Assembly (NCBI GenBank): GCA_037974665.1
Contig: CM075768.1
Span: 62,709,816-62,773,815, forward strand
Direction of reading: 5' to 3'
Length of the DNA: 64,000 nucleotides
Source of the DNA: Ehretia macrophylla
Taxonomy: Eukaryota; Streptophyta; Magnoliopsida; Boraginales; Ehretiaceae
Shown: piece by piece, positions 35,465 to 47,163 of the stretch
Layout: each line of letters begins with the position of its first letter
Numbering within the stretch: the first letter of the stretch is position 1
Position numbers and translations under genes: made by a program
The notes under the pieces: model-generated
What the model was told of the DNA's origin: nothing
The model's input: the letters and a program-made list of their open reading frames with translations, nothing else
Database searches by the model: none

Positions 35465-36021
35465 CATTTTCAATTTTTTTTGCCCCGGTTATAGTTGCCA
35501 AGATACTTTATCCACCTCATTTCTATTATCGAATCTCACGGCACCTTGGGCAAGACAACTTTGCTTCACGTGGAGGCTGGGCCCGCAAACTGAGGGCGTA
35601 GGGCTTGTGACCAGGTCTCTGTCGCTCCGGTGCCCATAACTTTTGATCCGTAAGAAGTTACGCGGCACACTGCATACCGTTGGAAAGCTTTTCGACAGCT
35701 GTATGTCGAGCGCAACAGCTTGCTCGCTGTGCCCTTTTTGGAGCCCAAATTTGAATGTTTTCATTAGTTTCGGGCCACTTTTCTTATTAAGCTCTATTTT
35801 TCTGTCCCGGATCGTACGTCGTGAGTAGTTAAAAGGACGACAACCTTACTCGCGGGACATTAGAGGGCCCTACAACGCGTCGATAACACATCTTGCGAGG
35901 ATGCTGCGTTGTTGAAGCGGATGGGTTGTTGTTAAGCCCATTGGGCCTTCTGAATGGGCAATCTCTCTAGGCTGGGACTCTGAACCGTTAACACATAAGG
36001 GAATTGTTCCATCAACATGAC

Positions 36022-36141
36022 GGGTGCGATCAAACCAGCACTAATGCACCGGATCCCATCAGAACTCTGAAGTTAAGCGTGCTTGGGCGAGAGTAGTACT
36101 AAGATGGGTGACCCCCTGGGCAGTCCTCGTGTTGCACCCCA
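36022..36141 (+). rRNA. 5S rRNA gene 54
   Basis: Full length with four changes: T12A, C47T, G81A, A100C. Box A is intact. Second leader type. Confidence 0.93.
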
Positions 36142-36697
36142 CTTTTCAATTTTTTTTCCACCAGTTAGGGTTGCCAAGATACTTTATTCACCACATTTCT
36201 ATTATCGATTCCCACGGCACCTTGGGCAAGACAACTTCGCTTCACGTGGAGGCTGGGCCTCCAAACCTGGGACGTAGAGCTTGTGACGAAGTCTCTATCG
36301 CTCCGGTGCCCATAACTTTTGATCTGTAAGGAGTTACACGGCGCACAGCATACCGTTGGAAAGCTCTCCGAGAGCTCTACGACGGGCGCAACAGTTTTCT
36401 CGCTGTGCCATTTTTGGAGCCCAAAATCGAATGTTTTAATCAGTTTCGGGCCACTTTTCTTATTAAGCTCTGTTTTTTCGTCCCGGATCGTTCGTCGTGA
36501 GATGTTAAAAGGATGACAACCATGCTCGCGGGACATTAGAGGGCCCTACAACGCGTCGATATCACATCTTGCGAGGATGCTGCATTGTTGAAGCGGATGG
36601 GTTGTTGTTAAGCCCATTGGGCCTTCTGAATGGGCCATCTCTCTAGGCTGCGACTGTGAACCGTTAACACAAAAAGGAATTCTACCCCCACCATGAT

Positions 36698-36817
36698 GGG
36701 TGCTATCATACCAGTACTAATGCACCGAATCCCATCAGAATTCTGAAGTTAAGCGTGCTTGGGCGAGAGTATTACTAGGATGGGTGACCCCCTAGGAAGT
36801 CCTCGTGTTGCACCCCC
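36698..36817 (+). rRNA. 5S rRNA gene 55 (G7T/G31A haplotype)
   Basis: Full length. Changes: G7T, C18T, G31A, C44T, C47T, G75T, G97A. Confidence 0.92.
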
Positions 36818-37374
36818 CTTTTCAATTTTTTTTCCTCTGGTTAGGGTTGCCAAGATACTTCATCCACCACATTTCTATTATCGAATCTCACGGCACCTTG
36901 GGCAAGACAACTTTTCATCATGTGGAGGCTGGGCCCGCAAACCGAGGGAGCAGGGCTTGTGAACAGATCTCCCTCGCTCCGGTGCCCATAACTTTTGATC
37001 CGTAAGGAGTTACGCGGCGCACAGCATACCGTTGGAAAGCTCTCTGAGAGCTCTACCACTGTGGCAGCAAGCTTGCCCGCTGTGCCCTTTTTGGAGCCCA
37101 AAATATAACGTTTTCATCAGATTCGGGCCACTTTTCTTATTAAGCTCTGTTTTTCCGTCCCGGATCGTATGTCGTGAGCTTTAAAAATGACGACAACCTT
37201 ACTCGCGGGACATTAGAGGGTGCTACAATGAGTCAATATCACGTCTTGCGAGGATGCTGCGTTGTTGAAGCGGATAGGTTGTTGTCAAGCCCATTGAGCC
37301 TTCTGAATGGGCCATCTCTCTAGGCTGGGACTGTGAACCGCTAACACAAAAAGGAATTCTACCCCCAACATGAC

Positions 37375-37494
37375 GGGTGCGATCATACCAGCACTAATGC
37401 ACCGTATCCCATCAGAACTCTGAAGTTAAGCGTGCTTGGGCGAGAGTAGTACTAGGACGGGTGACCACCTGGGAAGTTCTCGTGTTGCACCCCC
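37375..37494 (+). rRNA. 5S rRNA gene 56
   Basis: Full length. Changes: G31T, C47T, T84C, C93A, C104T. Box A is intact; box C has T84C and C93A. Confidence 0.93.
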
Positions 37495-38050
37495 CTATTC
37501 AATTTTTTTTCTTCCGGTTAGGTTTGCCAAGATACTTTATGCACCACATTTCTATTATCGAATCCCACGGCACCTTGGGCAAGACAACTTCGCTTCATGT
37601 GGAGGCTAGGCCCGCAAACTGAGGGCGTAGGGCTTGTGACCAAGTCTCTGTTGTTCCGGTGGCTATAACTTTTGATCCGTAAGGAGTTACGCGGCGCACA
37701 GCATACCGTTGGAAAGCTCTCCGAGAGCTCTACGACCGGTGTAGCAGCTTGCTCACTGTGCCCTTTTTGGAGCCAAAAATTGAACGTTTTCATCAGTTTT
37801 AGGCCACTTTTCTTATTAAGCTCAGTTTTTCCATCCCGGATCGTAAGTCGTGAGCTGTTAAAAGGACGACAACGTTACTCATGGGACATTAGAGGGCCCT
37901 ACAACGCATCGATATCACGTCTTGCGAGGATGCTGTGTTGTTGAAGCGGATGGGTTGTTGTTAAGCCCATTGGGCCTTCTGAATGGGCAATCTCTCTAGG
38001 CTGGGACTGTGAACCGTTAACACATAAAGGAATTGTGCCATCAACATGAC

Positions 38051-38170
38051 GGGTGCAATCATACCAGCACTAATGCACCAGATCCCATCAGAACTCCGAA
38101 GTTAAGCGTGCTTGGGCGAGAGTAGTACTAAGATGGCTGACCCCCTCGACAGTCCTCGTGTTGCACTCCC
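38051..38170 (+). rRNA. 5S rRNA gene 57
   Basis: Full length. Changes: G7A, G30A, G81A, G87C, G97C, G99A, A100C, C117T. Box C is badly altered. Second leader type. Last gene before the nested LTR insertion, which starts 504 bp downstream in its spacer. Confidence 0.92.
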
Positions 38171-38669
38171 CTTTTCAATTTTTTTTCCTCCGGTTAGGGT
38201 TGCCAAGATACTTTATCCCCCACATTTCTATTATCGAATCCCACGGCACCTTGGGCAAGACAACTTCCCTTCACGTGGAGGCTGGGCCCGCAAACCGAGG
38301 GCGTAGGGCTTGTGACCAGGTCTCTGTCGCTCTGGTGCCCATAACTTTTGAACCGTAAGGAGTTACGCGATGCACAGCATACTGTTGCAAAGCACTCCGA
38401 GAGCTCTACGACGGGGGCAGCCAGCTTGCTCGCTCTGCCCTTTTTGGATCCCAAAATTGAATGTTTTCATCAGTTTCTAGCCACTTTTCTTATTAAGCTC
38501 TGTTTTTCCATCCCGGATCGTACGTTGTGAGCTGTTAAAAGGACGACAACCTTACTTGCGGGACATTAGAGGGCCCTACATCACGTCGATATCACATCTT
38601 GCGAGGATGCTGCGTTGTTAAAGCGGATGGGTTGTCGTTAAGCCCATTGGGCCTTCTGAATGGGCCATC

Positions 38670-38674
38670 TATCT
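38670..38674. repeat. Target-site duplication of A, left copy
   Basis: TATCT; the undisturbed spacer reads TCTCT here, so one base has changed since insertion. Partner at 46309-46313. Confidence 0.8.
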
Positions 38675-39857
38675 TGTCACGCCCCAACCCGGCCTATGAA
38701 GGTTATACTAGGGTGTGATCTAAACGTTCATATCATTTCACGTACTTAACCGTTCATGAAGATTTAACACTTAACGTTTTGGCCTAAACGCCAAAAATTT
38801 TCGATAAACCTGCAGCATAACGGCTGTAATTGGGCTCTTTGGTTTGACCTAATTCTCTAAATGCCTCAATTATTCCAACCATTAATCCAATTCCATTAAG
38901 GACTCCTATTTGTCACCAACCGATTTGCCTACTAGTTTATCTTAAAAGTCTCGTTTGGTTAATAAGCCTAACATGATAACTATGTCCCGTTTATTTGTCA
39001 ATTTCCTATCATGCAAGTACCTATTATCCTTTAGTTTGCAAATGAGCACCTAAGTGAAATTAGAAAGAATTAACTTGGTTGATTGTTCATGTAGTGATTT
39101 GAATGCCGACGATAACTATTGATGAAGAAAACGAAAGCAAACAACCAAATAAAAGTTCGTCTGGTTATAGATAGTACAATCCCATAATTAGACCCAAATT
39201 ACAACGGGGTCATTTACATCAATAAACAATGAGCAACATAAAAGAAATAGTCTTCAAGTAGCATAGTTCACAAATAACCATAATCACGCAAAGCACACAA
39301 GACAGGCAATCACTCCAAGGAATCATCGTTAGGCACGTCGTCCTCGGGTACCTGTTCTTGATCTTCTTCACCTGAGATGATAAAAGAGGGTGAGTCCTTA
39401 TGAACTCAGCGAGGGGGAACGAGAAATAAGTTTTGAAACTCATTTTCCGGTTCAACTTATGAAAATCCTTTTGCAAGCATGAATATAACAATAATACAAG
39501 TACAGGAACAGAAATACCAGTCTTTCCTCCCCGAGGTTCTCTAGGAACCAAGCAAGAGTACTTATACAGATAGTAAAAAGGATACAGTGAGCTTTTGCTC
39601 TCAGATCAGTTTCAGAATCAGAAGTTGCAGCCGACTTCAAATCATCCCCCAAAACACGCCAGGTGGGTGTACTCCGAATGTACCCCGAAATCCTACGACC
39701 CAATTCTCCGAGGAAGTCTAGCCCCCAAGCGAGAGAGGGAATGGGACCATGGTAGTCACGGGTGCACCGGCAAGCCCGACGCCGCCCGGTGTGCGTGATC
39801 GCTACCATGCCAACAGAAAAGGTTGCAACCTTGTATGCAATGCACATTTATGACAGG

Positions 39858-40052
39858 TAATATATCACAGTAGGAGGACAACAAAGTAGGTTGCCTCCGG
39901 ACAGTCATAAGATTGCACATTGACCAAGTAAACAGGCAGGGCACGATAAAACATGTAATATATCACAGTAGGAGGACAACAAAGTAGGTTGCCTCCGGAC
40001 AGTCATAAGATTTCACATTGACCAAGTAAACAGCAGGGCACGATAAAACAGG
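39858..40052. repeat. 98-bp tandem duplication in element A
   Basis: Two copies of a segment starting TAATATATCACAG at 39858 and 39956. Element B has one copy of this segment (about 42361-42457). Confidence 0.9.
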
Positions 40053-40710
40053 TAATTTCACTTGAAAGGCATATAGAGTTATATGAAAATTAAACGGGCA
40101 GCCATGTAACACACGCAAAACAGGCCATATAACTCATTACGAAGCCCACGTGATCAAGTGATAAGATTATTCAACATGCAATGACAACAACATGGGTTTC
40201 GGGTGCAAGAAAAGCTTATTTGTCAACATGCAATGGTCAAAATCACATTTGAAGTTATAAGACATTTACAGGCGGCCCACTAAGCATATAATTTCCACAC
40301 AATATCCAAATGATCAACACTTAGCAAGACTACCTAGTCATTAGGGTTTCTGTTTCCTGCTTAACCGTGTGATTAAACCCTAAGTCAACTCAAAATCATT
40401 CTCAAGTCATGCATCATTCAATTCAAACATCTTCAAGTACTCAAAACAGTCCACACAACATCCCAACACCACAATTCCAAGCAATTAGTACCACAAGAGA
40501 GGTTACAACAATTTTCCAAGCATATAACTAAGTGAAACCTTTACTGCAATAGGCTGTTTTCTCACAATCAATAGGATAATCAAACAATCTCCAAATCCAG
40601 TGAATAAGATGTCAAATTAAAGCTTAAGAAGTTAACTAAAATCGGAAACAAACCTTGCATCAATTGGAATTCGGGATCATTAGATATAGCCGAAACAGTA
40701 GGATAGCACA

Positions 40711-41080
40711 AAACTGTCCAGATTTGTACACATTTCGATAATTGACGTTTTTGAGGTCCTTAGGGTCAGATTCAGCCTTAGTTCATTTATGACAAAAATG
40801 TCCAGAACTGAAAAATATAGCAGCACACCAATTTTAATCCATTTTGGACATTATTAACTAAGTCAAACATGGTTCGTTCCACAAGGTCAGTGCATCTGCC
40901 AAAACCTGCTTCATTTTTCCAGATTTCCAGATTTGGTCACATTTTAAAGATTTGCTATTTTGAGGATCTTAGAGTCAAAATTAGCTTCGTCCTATTTCTA
41001 GGAAAAATGTTCAAAACTGTCCAAACTAGTCACCTACCAATTTTTGTGCATTTTCAACATCATTGTCCTAGCTAAACTTA
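40711..41080. repeat. Ancient tandem duplication inside element A, period about 209 bp
   Basis: Two diverged segments share CCAGATTTG.ACAC/TCAC, TTTTGAGG.CCTTAG and a GTCCA/TTCAAAACTG region, near 40714 and 40928. The same pair is present in B (about 43118-43450) and C (about 51770-52110, reversed). Confidence 0.65.
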
Positions 41081-41165
41081 CCTCGAACAGACTGGTCAGA
41101 GAGCTGTCAACAATTTCGACTTCACCTAGCATCATTTTCAGGCCAAGATCTTGCCATGCATGGTT

Positions 41166-41170
41166 GTTTA
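41166..41170. repeat. Target-site duplication of B, left copy
   Basis: GTTTA, within element A; partner GTTTG at 45042-45046. Confidence 0.78.
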
Positions 41171-44100
41171 TGTCACGCCCCAACCCGGCCTATAAGGTTA
41201 GACTAGGGTGTGATCTAAACATTCAAGTCCTTTCACATTCTTAATCATTCTAGGAGGTTTAACACTTAACGTTTTATTCTAGACTCTAAAATTTTTCAAA
41301 AATCCGGCAGCATAACGGCTGTAATTGGGCTATTTGTTTGACCTAAATTTTGTAACAGCCTTAAAACTTTCAATTCAAGTTCATTCCCGACTAGAGTTTA
41401 CTATTTTGTCATCAATTGAATTGCCTATTGGTTATTTCGACGTCCCGTTTGATTTATAACCTAGCATGATACTATGTCTCATTTGTCCATTTATCCTCGT
41501 TTCAAAATATACCTGTTGATCTTAGCTTATTAGCGAGTACCTGTTGAGATTGGATAAGTTCATTTGCCTATTCCTTAACTAGCGTCATAACCTATGATAG
41601 ACTAATGATAGCAAAAGCAAAAACGATCATAGTATGTCTAGTATCAGTCTACTTAATATAAGTACAAACCAAAATTAGACCCCAAATTACAACGGGGGTC
41701 TATTACATCACAAACAACAAATAACGTAAGGGAAATAGTCTTCAAGTAACAAAAGTTCACAAGTAGTCACGTTCAAGCAAAACAACAATAACAGGCAATC
41801 ACTCCAGGGGTTCATCATTAGGTACATTGAGCTCGGGTTCCTGTACCTGTTCTTCTTCACCTAAAATGATAAAAGAGGGTGAGTCCTTATGAACTCAGCG
41901 AGGGGGAACGAGAAATAAGTTTTGAAACTCATTTTCCGGTTAAACTTATGAAAATCCCTTTTTCAAACATGAATACAACAGAAATACAAGTACAGAAATA
42001 CAAATACAGAAACAGGAATACCGGTCTTTCCTCCCCGAGGTTCTCTAGGATCCAAGCGGGAGTACTTATACACATAATAAAAAGGATACGGTGAGCTTTT
42101 GCTCTCAGATCAGATCCAGGATCAGTTGTTGCGGTCGACTTCAAATCATCCCCCAAACACACCAGGTGGGTGTACTCCGGATGTACCCCAAAATCCTACG
42201 ACCCAACTCTTCGAGGAAGTCTAGCCCCCAAGCGAGAGAGGGAATGGGACCATGGAGGTCACGATAACACCGGCAAGCCCGATGCCGCCCAGCGTGCGTG
42301 ATCACTACCATGCCGACATGAAAGGTTGCAACCTTGTATGCAATGCACATTTATGACAGGTAATATATATCACAGAAGGAGGACAACAAAGTAGGTTGCC
42401 TCCGGACAGTCATAAGATTTCACATTGACAGATAAACAGGCAGGACACGATAAGACAGGAAATTTCACTTGAAAGGCATATAGAGTTATATGGAAATTAA
42501 ACGGGCAGCCATGTAACACATGTAAAACAGGCCATATAACTCATTAAAAGTCCACGCAATCAAGTGATAAGATTACTCAACATGCAGTGATATCAACAAG
42601 GGTTCAAATGCGAGAAAAGCTTATTTGTCAACATGCGATGGTCAAGATCACTTTGAAGTTATAAAACATTTACGGGCAGCCCACTAAGCATATGATTCCA
42701 ACACAATATCCAATTGATCAACACCTATTAAGACTATCGAGTCATTAGGGTTCCCATTTCATGCTTAATCAAGTGATTAAAACTCTAAGTCCACTCAAGA
42801 TCATTATCAAGTCTTGCATCATTTAATTCAACATCCTCAAGTGCTCAAAACAGTCCACATAACATCCCAACACCACATTTCCACACAATTAGTGTCGCAA
42901 GAGAGGTCACAACAATTTTCCAAGCATATGGCTAAATAAAACCTTTACTGCAATAGGCTGTTTTCTCACAATCAATAGGATAATCAAAAATCTCAAAATT
43001 CAGTAAATAAGATGTCAAATTAAAGCTTAAGAAGTTAAATAAAATCAGAAACAAACCTTGCATCAATTGGAGTTCAGAATCATTAGTTATAGCCGAAACA
43101 GTGAGGTAGCACAAAACTGTCCAGATTTGTACACTTTTCAGAAATTGACGTTTTTGAGGTCCTTAGAGTCCGTTTTAGCTTTGGTCAATTTCTGACAAAA
43201 TTTTCCAGAACTAAAAAATATAGCAGAATACCAAATATCACTCATTTTGGACAACATTTACTAAGTAAAATATGGTTCGTTCCACAAGGTCAGTGCATCT
43301 ACCAAAACCTGATTCATTTTTCCAGATTTCCAGATTTGGTCACATTTTAATGATTTGCCATTTTGAGGACCTTAGAATCAAAATTAGCTTCGGCCTATTT
43401 CTGGGAAAAATGTTCAAAACTGTCCAACTAGTCACCCACCAATTTTCAAGCATTTTCAACATCATTTGCTTAGCTAAACTTACCTTGAACAGACTGGTCA
43501 GAGAGCTGTCATCCATTTCGACTTCACCTAGCATCATTTTCAAGCCAAGATCTTGCCATGCATGGTTATTTAAGCTTATGAACGACCATATATCTCAAGT
43601 GCAGAAGCAAATACACACATTTATGAGCATGCATGTGAAATTTTGAAGAGTTTTCAAAAGGTTTTAACCCTCACCTTAGCAATCAACCACAAAGATGCAC
43701 AAAAACTTGTTGAAGCTTCAAATCTCTCCTTCTTCTTGCTTAGCCGAGATTCCAACTAGCTTTTCTCTATTTTTCCTAGCTTAATGATCAATCTCTTAGT
43801 GCATGCATGTAGTTAGAACTTGAAGAAAAGAAATGGAAGCTTAATAACTCACCTAGGCCGAAAATGAAGCTTCAATGCACATGCATGAGTGATTTTCGAA
43901 CTCTAGCTTGTTTGCTCGACTTTCTTGATGATTGCTTGACTTGGCTTAGCTAAGTTATGAAGAAGACAAGCCAAGGAGATAGAGAACTCAGCCAAGAACC
44001 GAAATGGAGAGAGGAAATGAGAGAGAAGTGAGAGAAGTTGAAGGAAATGAGAGAATGTGACAAAAATATGACAAGGAATAAAGCCTTTTGCAATTTTTGA

Positions 44101-45041
44101 TGAGCATGTTCAGCCTTGAGCTTGGTGAATCAGATTTTTGTGTCTTCAAGGTGGAATTTAAAATGTTTAGCATGGGCATGCAACGGTTAGTTGAAAATTG
44201 TGGAAATTTGAGGAGAATTGAGCAATTTTTTATGCATTGTGTAAGTGTTTTGTCATAGTTTGTCTAGGATTATGAATAAATTATGCAATGCTAGACTAAA
44301 TGCACTTAGTGGTCAGCCAAGGGCTTGCAAATTGCTGAAATTTCAGACTCTATTTAATATATTATGGATTATAATAAGGGTGAAATTTCGGGTGCATTGG
44401 TTTTGGGTGAGAATAAAGAATAAAGAATGTTTAGGTGTTTGTGTAGATTGAATTGTTTATTGTTAGTGGATTTTGTAGAGATTTGAATTAGGATTATTTT
44501 ATAGTTTAGTGCTTTGTGTAGGATGCTTTCTTGATTAACGTGGTGGCACGGATTCCTAGGTCTAGGGTACGCACTACGAGGCACGCACCGAAATCAATAC
44601 GGGGCACGAAACACGAGGTAAACACGAACTACGAGGTAAGACATGAACTTCTAGACTAAGGCACGTACTTCAAGTCTAATGCACAGATTCTAATGCTAAC
44701 GCACGCAACCCTAGGTCAATGCACGTAGACCAATGCACGACACGTAATCCAATGCAATGCACGTAAATTAAGGTACGCCTCTTAAACCTAGGTTAAGGCA
44801 CGTAGTTCAAGGTTAATGTACACACAAATTGAGGTCTTGCATGTAAATTAAGGTCATGGCACGTTTATCTAGGTATTGCACGTATATCGAGGATTATGGC
44901 ACACAATTCTAGGTTAAGGCACGTATGACGAAGTATGCACGAAAACTAAGACAGGGCACATAATCCAAGGTCAGTCATATCATTCTTGGTCTATGGCACG
45001 CAAATCGAGGTAATACACATTATTCAGGGTCGGGCCTCACA
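41171..45041 (-). mobile_element. LTR-like element B, nested in A (solo LTR, 3871 bp)
   Basis: Complete element from TGTCACGCCCC to GGGCCTCACA, flanked by GTTTA (41166-41170) and GTTTG (45042-45046), a 5-bp duplication with one mismatch. Collinear with A over its whole length and in the same orientation. It holds a GC-rich core (42220-42310), CATGCATG motifs (43558, 43630, 43802), and a terminal CACG-rich repeat tract. Only short, non-conserved open frames; no retroviral domain recognised. Confidence 0.85.
44540..45032. repeat. Degenerate short-period CACG-rich repeats, element B
   Basis: About 0.5 kb in which motifs of the form GGCACGTA...CAAGGTTA or CGAGGTA recur every 18-25 bp with much drift. 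The same tract sits at the same end of A and C. Confidence 0.8.
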
Positions 45042-45046
45042 GTTTG
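45042..45046. repeat. Target-site duplication of B, right copy
   Basis: GTTTG; A continues directly as AGCTTATGAATGACC. Confidence 0.78.
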
Positions 45047-45849
45047 AGCTTATGAATGACCATATAGCTCAAGTACAGAAGCAAATACACACATTTATTA
45101 GCATGCATGTGGATTTTTGAAGAGTTTTCAAAAGGTTTTAGCCCTCACCTTTGCAATCAACCCAAAAAATGCTCAAAACCTTGTTGAAGGTCAAATCTCT
45201 TCTTCTTCTTGCTTAGCCGAGATTCCAACTAGCTTTTCTCTATTTTTCCTAGCTTAGTGATCAATCTCTTAGCACATGCATGAGGTTAGAACAAGAAGAA
45301 AAGAAATGGAAGCTTAAAAACTCACCAAGGCCGAAAATGGTGACTCAAAATGCTTGCATGTGTGTTTCTTGCATCCTAGCTTGCTTGGGTCAGTTTATTT
45401 GCTTGTGGTTTGTCTTGATGCACCATAGGATGATGAAGATGAGCTAAGAGGTGGAGAGAACTCAGCCAAAACCGAAATGGATAGAGAGAGTGAGAGAGAG
45501 TGAGAGAAAATGTGAGGAAAGTGAGAGAAATGAGAGAAAAATGAGGCTTTTGCAAAAGTTGATGCATATGTTGGCCTTGGGCATGCAAAAATTCAGATTT
45601 GTGTCATCTTTTGAATTTTTTTAACATGTGTGTAAGAGAATGTTGGGTATTTAGGGATTTTAGGTAGAATAGAATATATGATATGTTTAGAGGTTTGTGA
45701 GATTTTGTCTTATAGTGAGTTTAAAATATAATATTTAGGTGTTAGTGGATTTTGTAGAGATTTGAATTAGGATTATAATAATAGTTAGTGGTGTTTGTAG
45801 GATTATTTTATAGTCTAGTGCTTTGTGTAGGATTCTTTATTGATTAGCG

Positions 45850-46298
45850 TGCGGGCACGCTTTCCTAAGTCTAGGGCACACACTACAAGACACACACATA
45901 AATCAATACAGGACACGAATCACGAGGTAGACACGAACTATGAGGTAAGACACGAACTTCAAGACTAATGCACACAATCCTAGGTGAATGCACGTAAACC
46001 AATGCAAGGCACGTAATTCAATATAATGCATGCAAATCGAGGTATGACTCTTAAACCTAGGTTAAGGTACGCAGTTCAAGGTTAGGGCACACAAAATGAG
46101 GTAATGCACGTACATCGAGGTCAGGCCACGTATTTTTAGGTACCGCACGTGAGTCAAGGATTAGGGCACGCTATTCTAGGTCAAGGCACGTATGACGAGG
46201 TATGCACAAAAACCAAGACATGACACGTAATCCAAGGTCGGTCATATAATTTATGGTCTAAGGTGCGCAAATCGAGGTATAACACGTTATTCATGGTC
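45850..46298. repeat. Degenerate short-period CACG-rich repeats, element A
   Basis: Counterpart of the B tract, with individual repeats differing in sequence and number. Confidence 0.8.
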
Positions 46299-46308
46299 GG
46301 GCCTCACA

Positions 46309-46313
46309 TCTCT
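46309..46313. repeat. Target-site duplication of A, right copy
   Basis: TCTCT, continuing into AGGCTGGGACTG as in every other spacer. Removing 7634 bp plus these 5 bp gives a gene 57-58 distance of 677 bp. Confidence 0.82.
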
Positions 46314-46366
46314 AGGCTGGGACTGTGAACCGTTAACACAAAAAGGAATTCTACCCCCACCATGAC

Positions 46367-46486
46367 GGGTGCTATCATATCAGTACTAATACACCGCATC
46401 CCATCAGAACTCCGAAGTGAACCGTGCTTGGGTGAGAGTATTACTAGGATGGGTGACCCCATGGGAAGTCCTCGTGTTGCACCCCA
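46367..46486 (+). rRNA. 5S rRNA gene 58 (G7T/G31 variant)
   Basis: Full length with ten changes: G7T, C14T, C18T, G25A, G31C, T53G, G56C, C67T, G75T, C95A. Element A ends 58 bp upstream, so the GCCCA-palindrome region that normally lies 60-90 bp upstream is displaced by 7.6 kb. Confidence 0.91.
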
Positions 46487-47043
46487 CTTTTCAATTTTTT
46501 TTCCTCCAGTTAGGGTTGCCAAGATACTTTATCCACCACATTTCTATTATCGAATCCCACGGCACCATGGGCAAGACAACTTCGCTTCACGTGGAGGCTG
46601 GGCCCGCAAACCGACGGCGTAGGGCCTGTGACCAAGTCTCCGTCGCTCCGGTGCCCATAACTTTTGATCCATAAGGAGTTACGCAGCGCACAGCATACCG
46701 TTTGAAAGCTCTCCGAGAGCTCTACGACGGTGGCAGCAAGCTTGCTTGCTTTGCCCTTTTTGGAGCCTAAAATCGAACATTTTCATCAGTTTCGGGCCAC
46801 TTTTCTTATTAAGCTCTGTTTTTCCGTCCCGGATCGTACGTCGTGAGGTTTTAAAAGGACGACAACCTTACTCGCTGGACATTAGAGGCCACTACAATGT
46901 GTCGATATCACGTCTTGCGAGCGTGCTGCGTTATTGAAGTGGATGGGTTGTTGTTAAGCCCATTGGGCCTTTTGAATGGGCCATCTCTCTAGGCTGGGAC
47001 TGTGAACCGTTAACACAAAAAGGAATTCTACCCCTACCATGAC

Positions 47044-47163
47044 GGGTGCTATCATACCAGCACTAATCCACCGAATCCCATCAGAACTCCAAAGTTAAGC
47101 ATGCTTGGGCTAGAGTATTACAAGGATGGGTGACCCCCTGGGAAGTCCTCGTGTTGCACCCCC
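47044..47163 (+). rRNA. 5S rRNA gene 59 (G7T/G31A haplotype)
   Basis: Full length. Changes: G7T, G25C, G31A, G48A, G58A, G68T, G75T, T79A. Confidence 0.92.

Larger units (their letters stand above)
1..38674 (+). repeat. 5S rDNA tandem array, block I (genes 1-57)
   Basis: Head-to-tail units, mostly 675-679 bp, each a 120-nt 5S gene plus a spacer of about 557 bp. Spacer order after the gene: T4 and T8 tracts; a telobox-like TTAGGGTT; a GC-rich middle; an AGCTCT-CCG-AGAGCT inverted repeat; a second short palindrome; a T-rich stretch; the GCCCATTGGGC palindrome; an A-rich leader; then C at -1. Short units: unit 7 (649 bp, 28-bp deletion near 5069), unit 28 (376 bp), unit 31 (665 bp) and unit 41 (664 bp), the last two sharing a small deletion before TTTCTTATT. 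Bases 1-519 are spacer of a unit whose gene ends about 38 bp before the window. Every gap between genes in this block is such a spacer; I see no other gene in them. Confidence 0.97.
38675..41170 (-). mobile_element. LTR-like element A, first part (solo LTR, interrupted)
   Basis: Begins TGTCACGCCCC at 38675 after flank TATCT and continues to 41170, where element B interrupts it; the rest is at 45042-46308. Total without B and its duplication is about 3758 bp. The ends are TG...CA and the host duplication is 5 bp (TATCT / TCTCT, one mismatch), as in LTR retrotransposons. No gag-pol reading frame, primer-binding site or terminal direct repeats are seen, so a solo LTR is the simplest reading. Strand is a weak inference from a TATA-like box conserved in A, B and C. 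The termini resemble plant Ty3/gypsy LTRs, but the lineage is not established. Confidence 0.8.
45042..46308 (-). mobile_element. LTR-like element A, second part
   Basis: Resumes with GTTTG (target duplication of B) then AGCTTATGAATGACC, matching uninterrupted B at 43572. Ends GGGCCTCACA at 46308, immediately followed by spacer sequence TCTCTAGGCTGG, the natural continuation of the 5S spacer left at 38674. Contains an AG/TG-rich stretch (45470-45550) and the short-period CACG-rich repeats at its end. Confidence 0.8.

Noticed and set aside
1-38674. CRISPR-like or bacterial repeat array
   Set aside because: The repeat unit is a 5S gene plus long spacer; both parts repeat and there are no short unique spacers.
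44540-45032. tRNA or small RNA genes in the CACG-rich tract
   Set aside because: No cloverleaf or A/B box arrangement is visible; the periodic motif explains the sequence.
41171-45041. DNA transposon based on imperfect inverted ends
   Set aside because: 5-bp duplication, TG/CA ends and similarity to plant LTR termini favour an LTR; no transposase frame is seen.
38675-46308. One LTR retrotransposon with A-left and A-right as its two LTRs
   Set aside because: A-left and A-right are not copies of each other; together they align to B as one continuous unit, and the middle is B with its own ends and target duplication.
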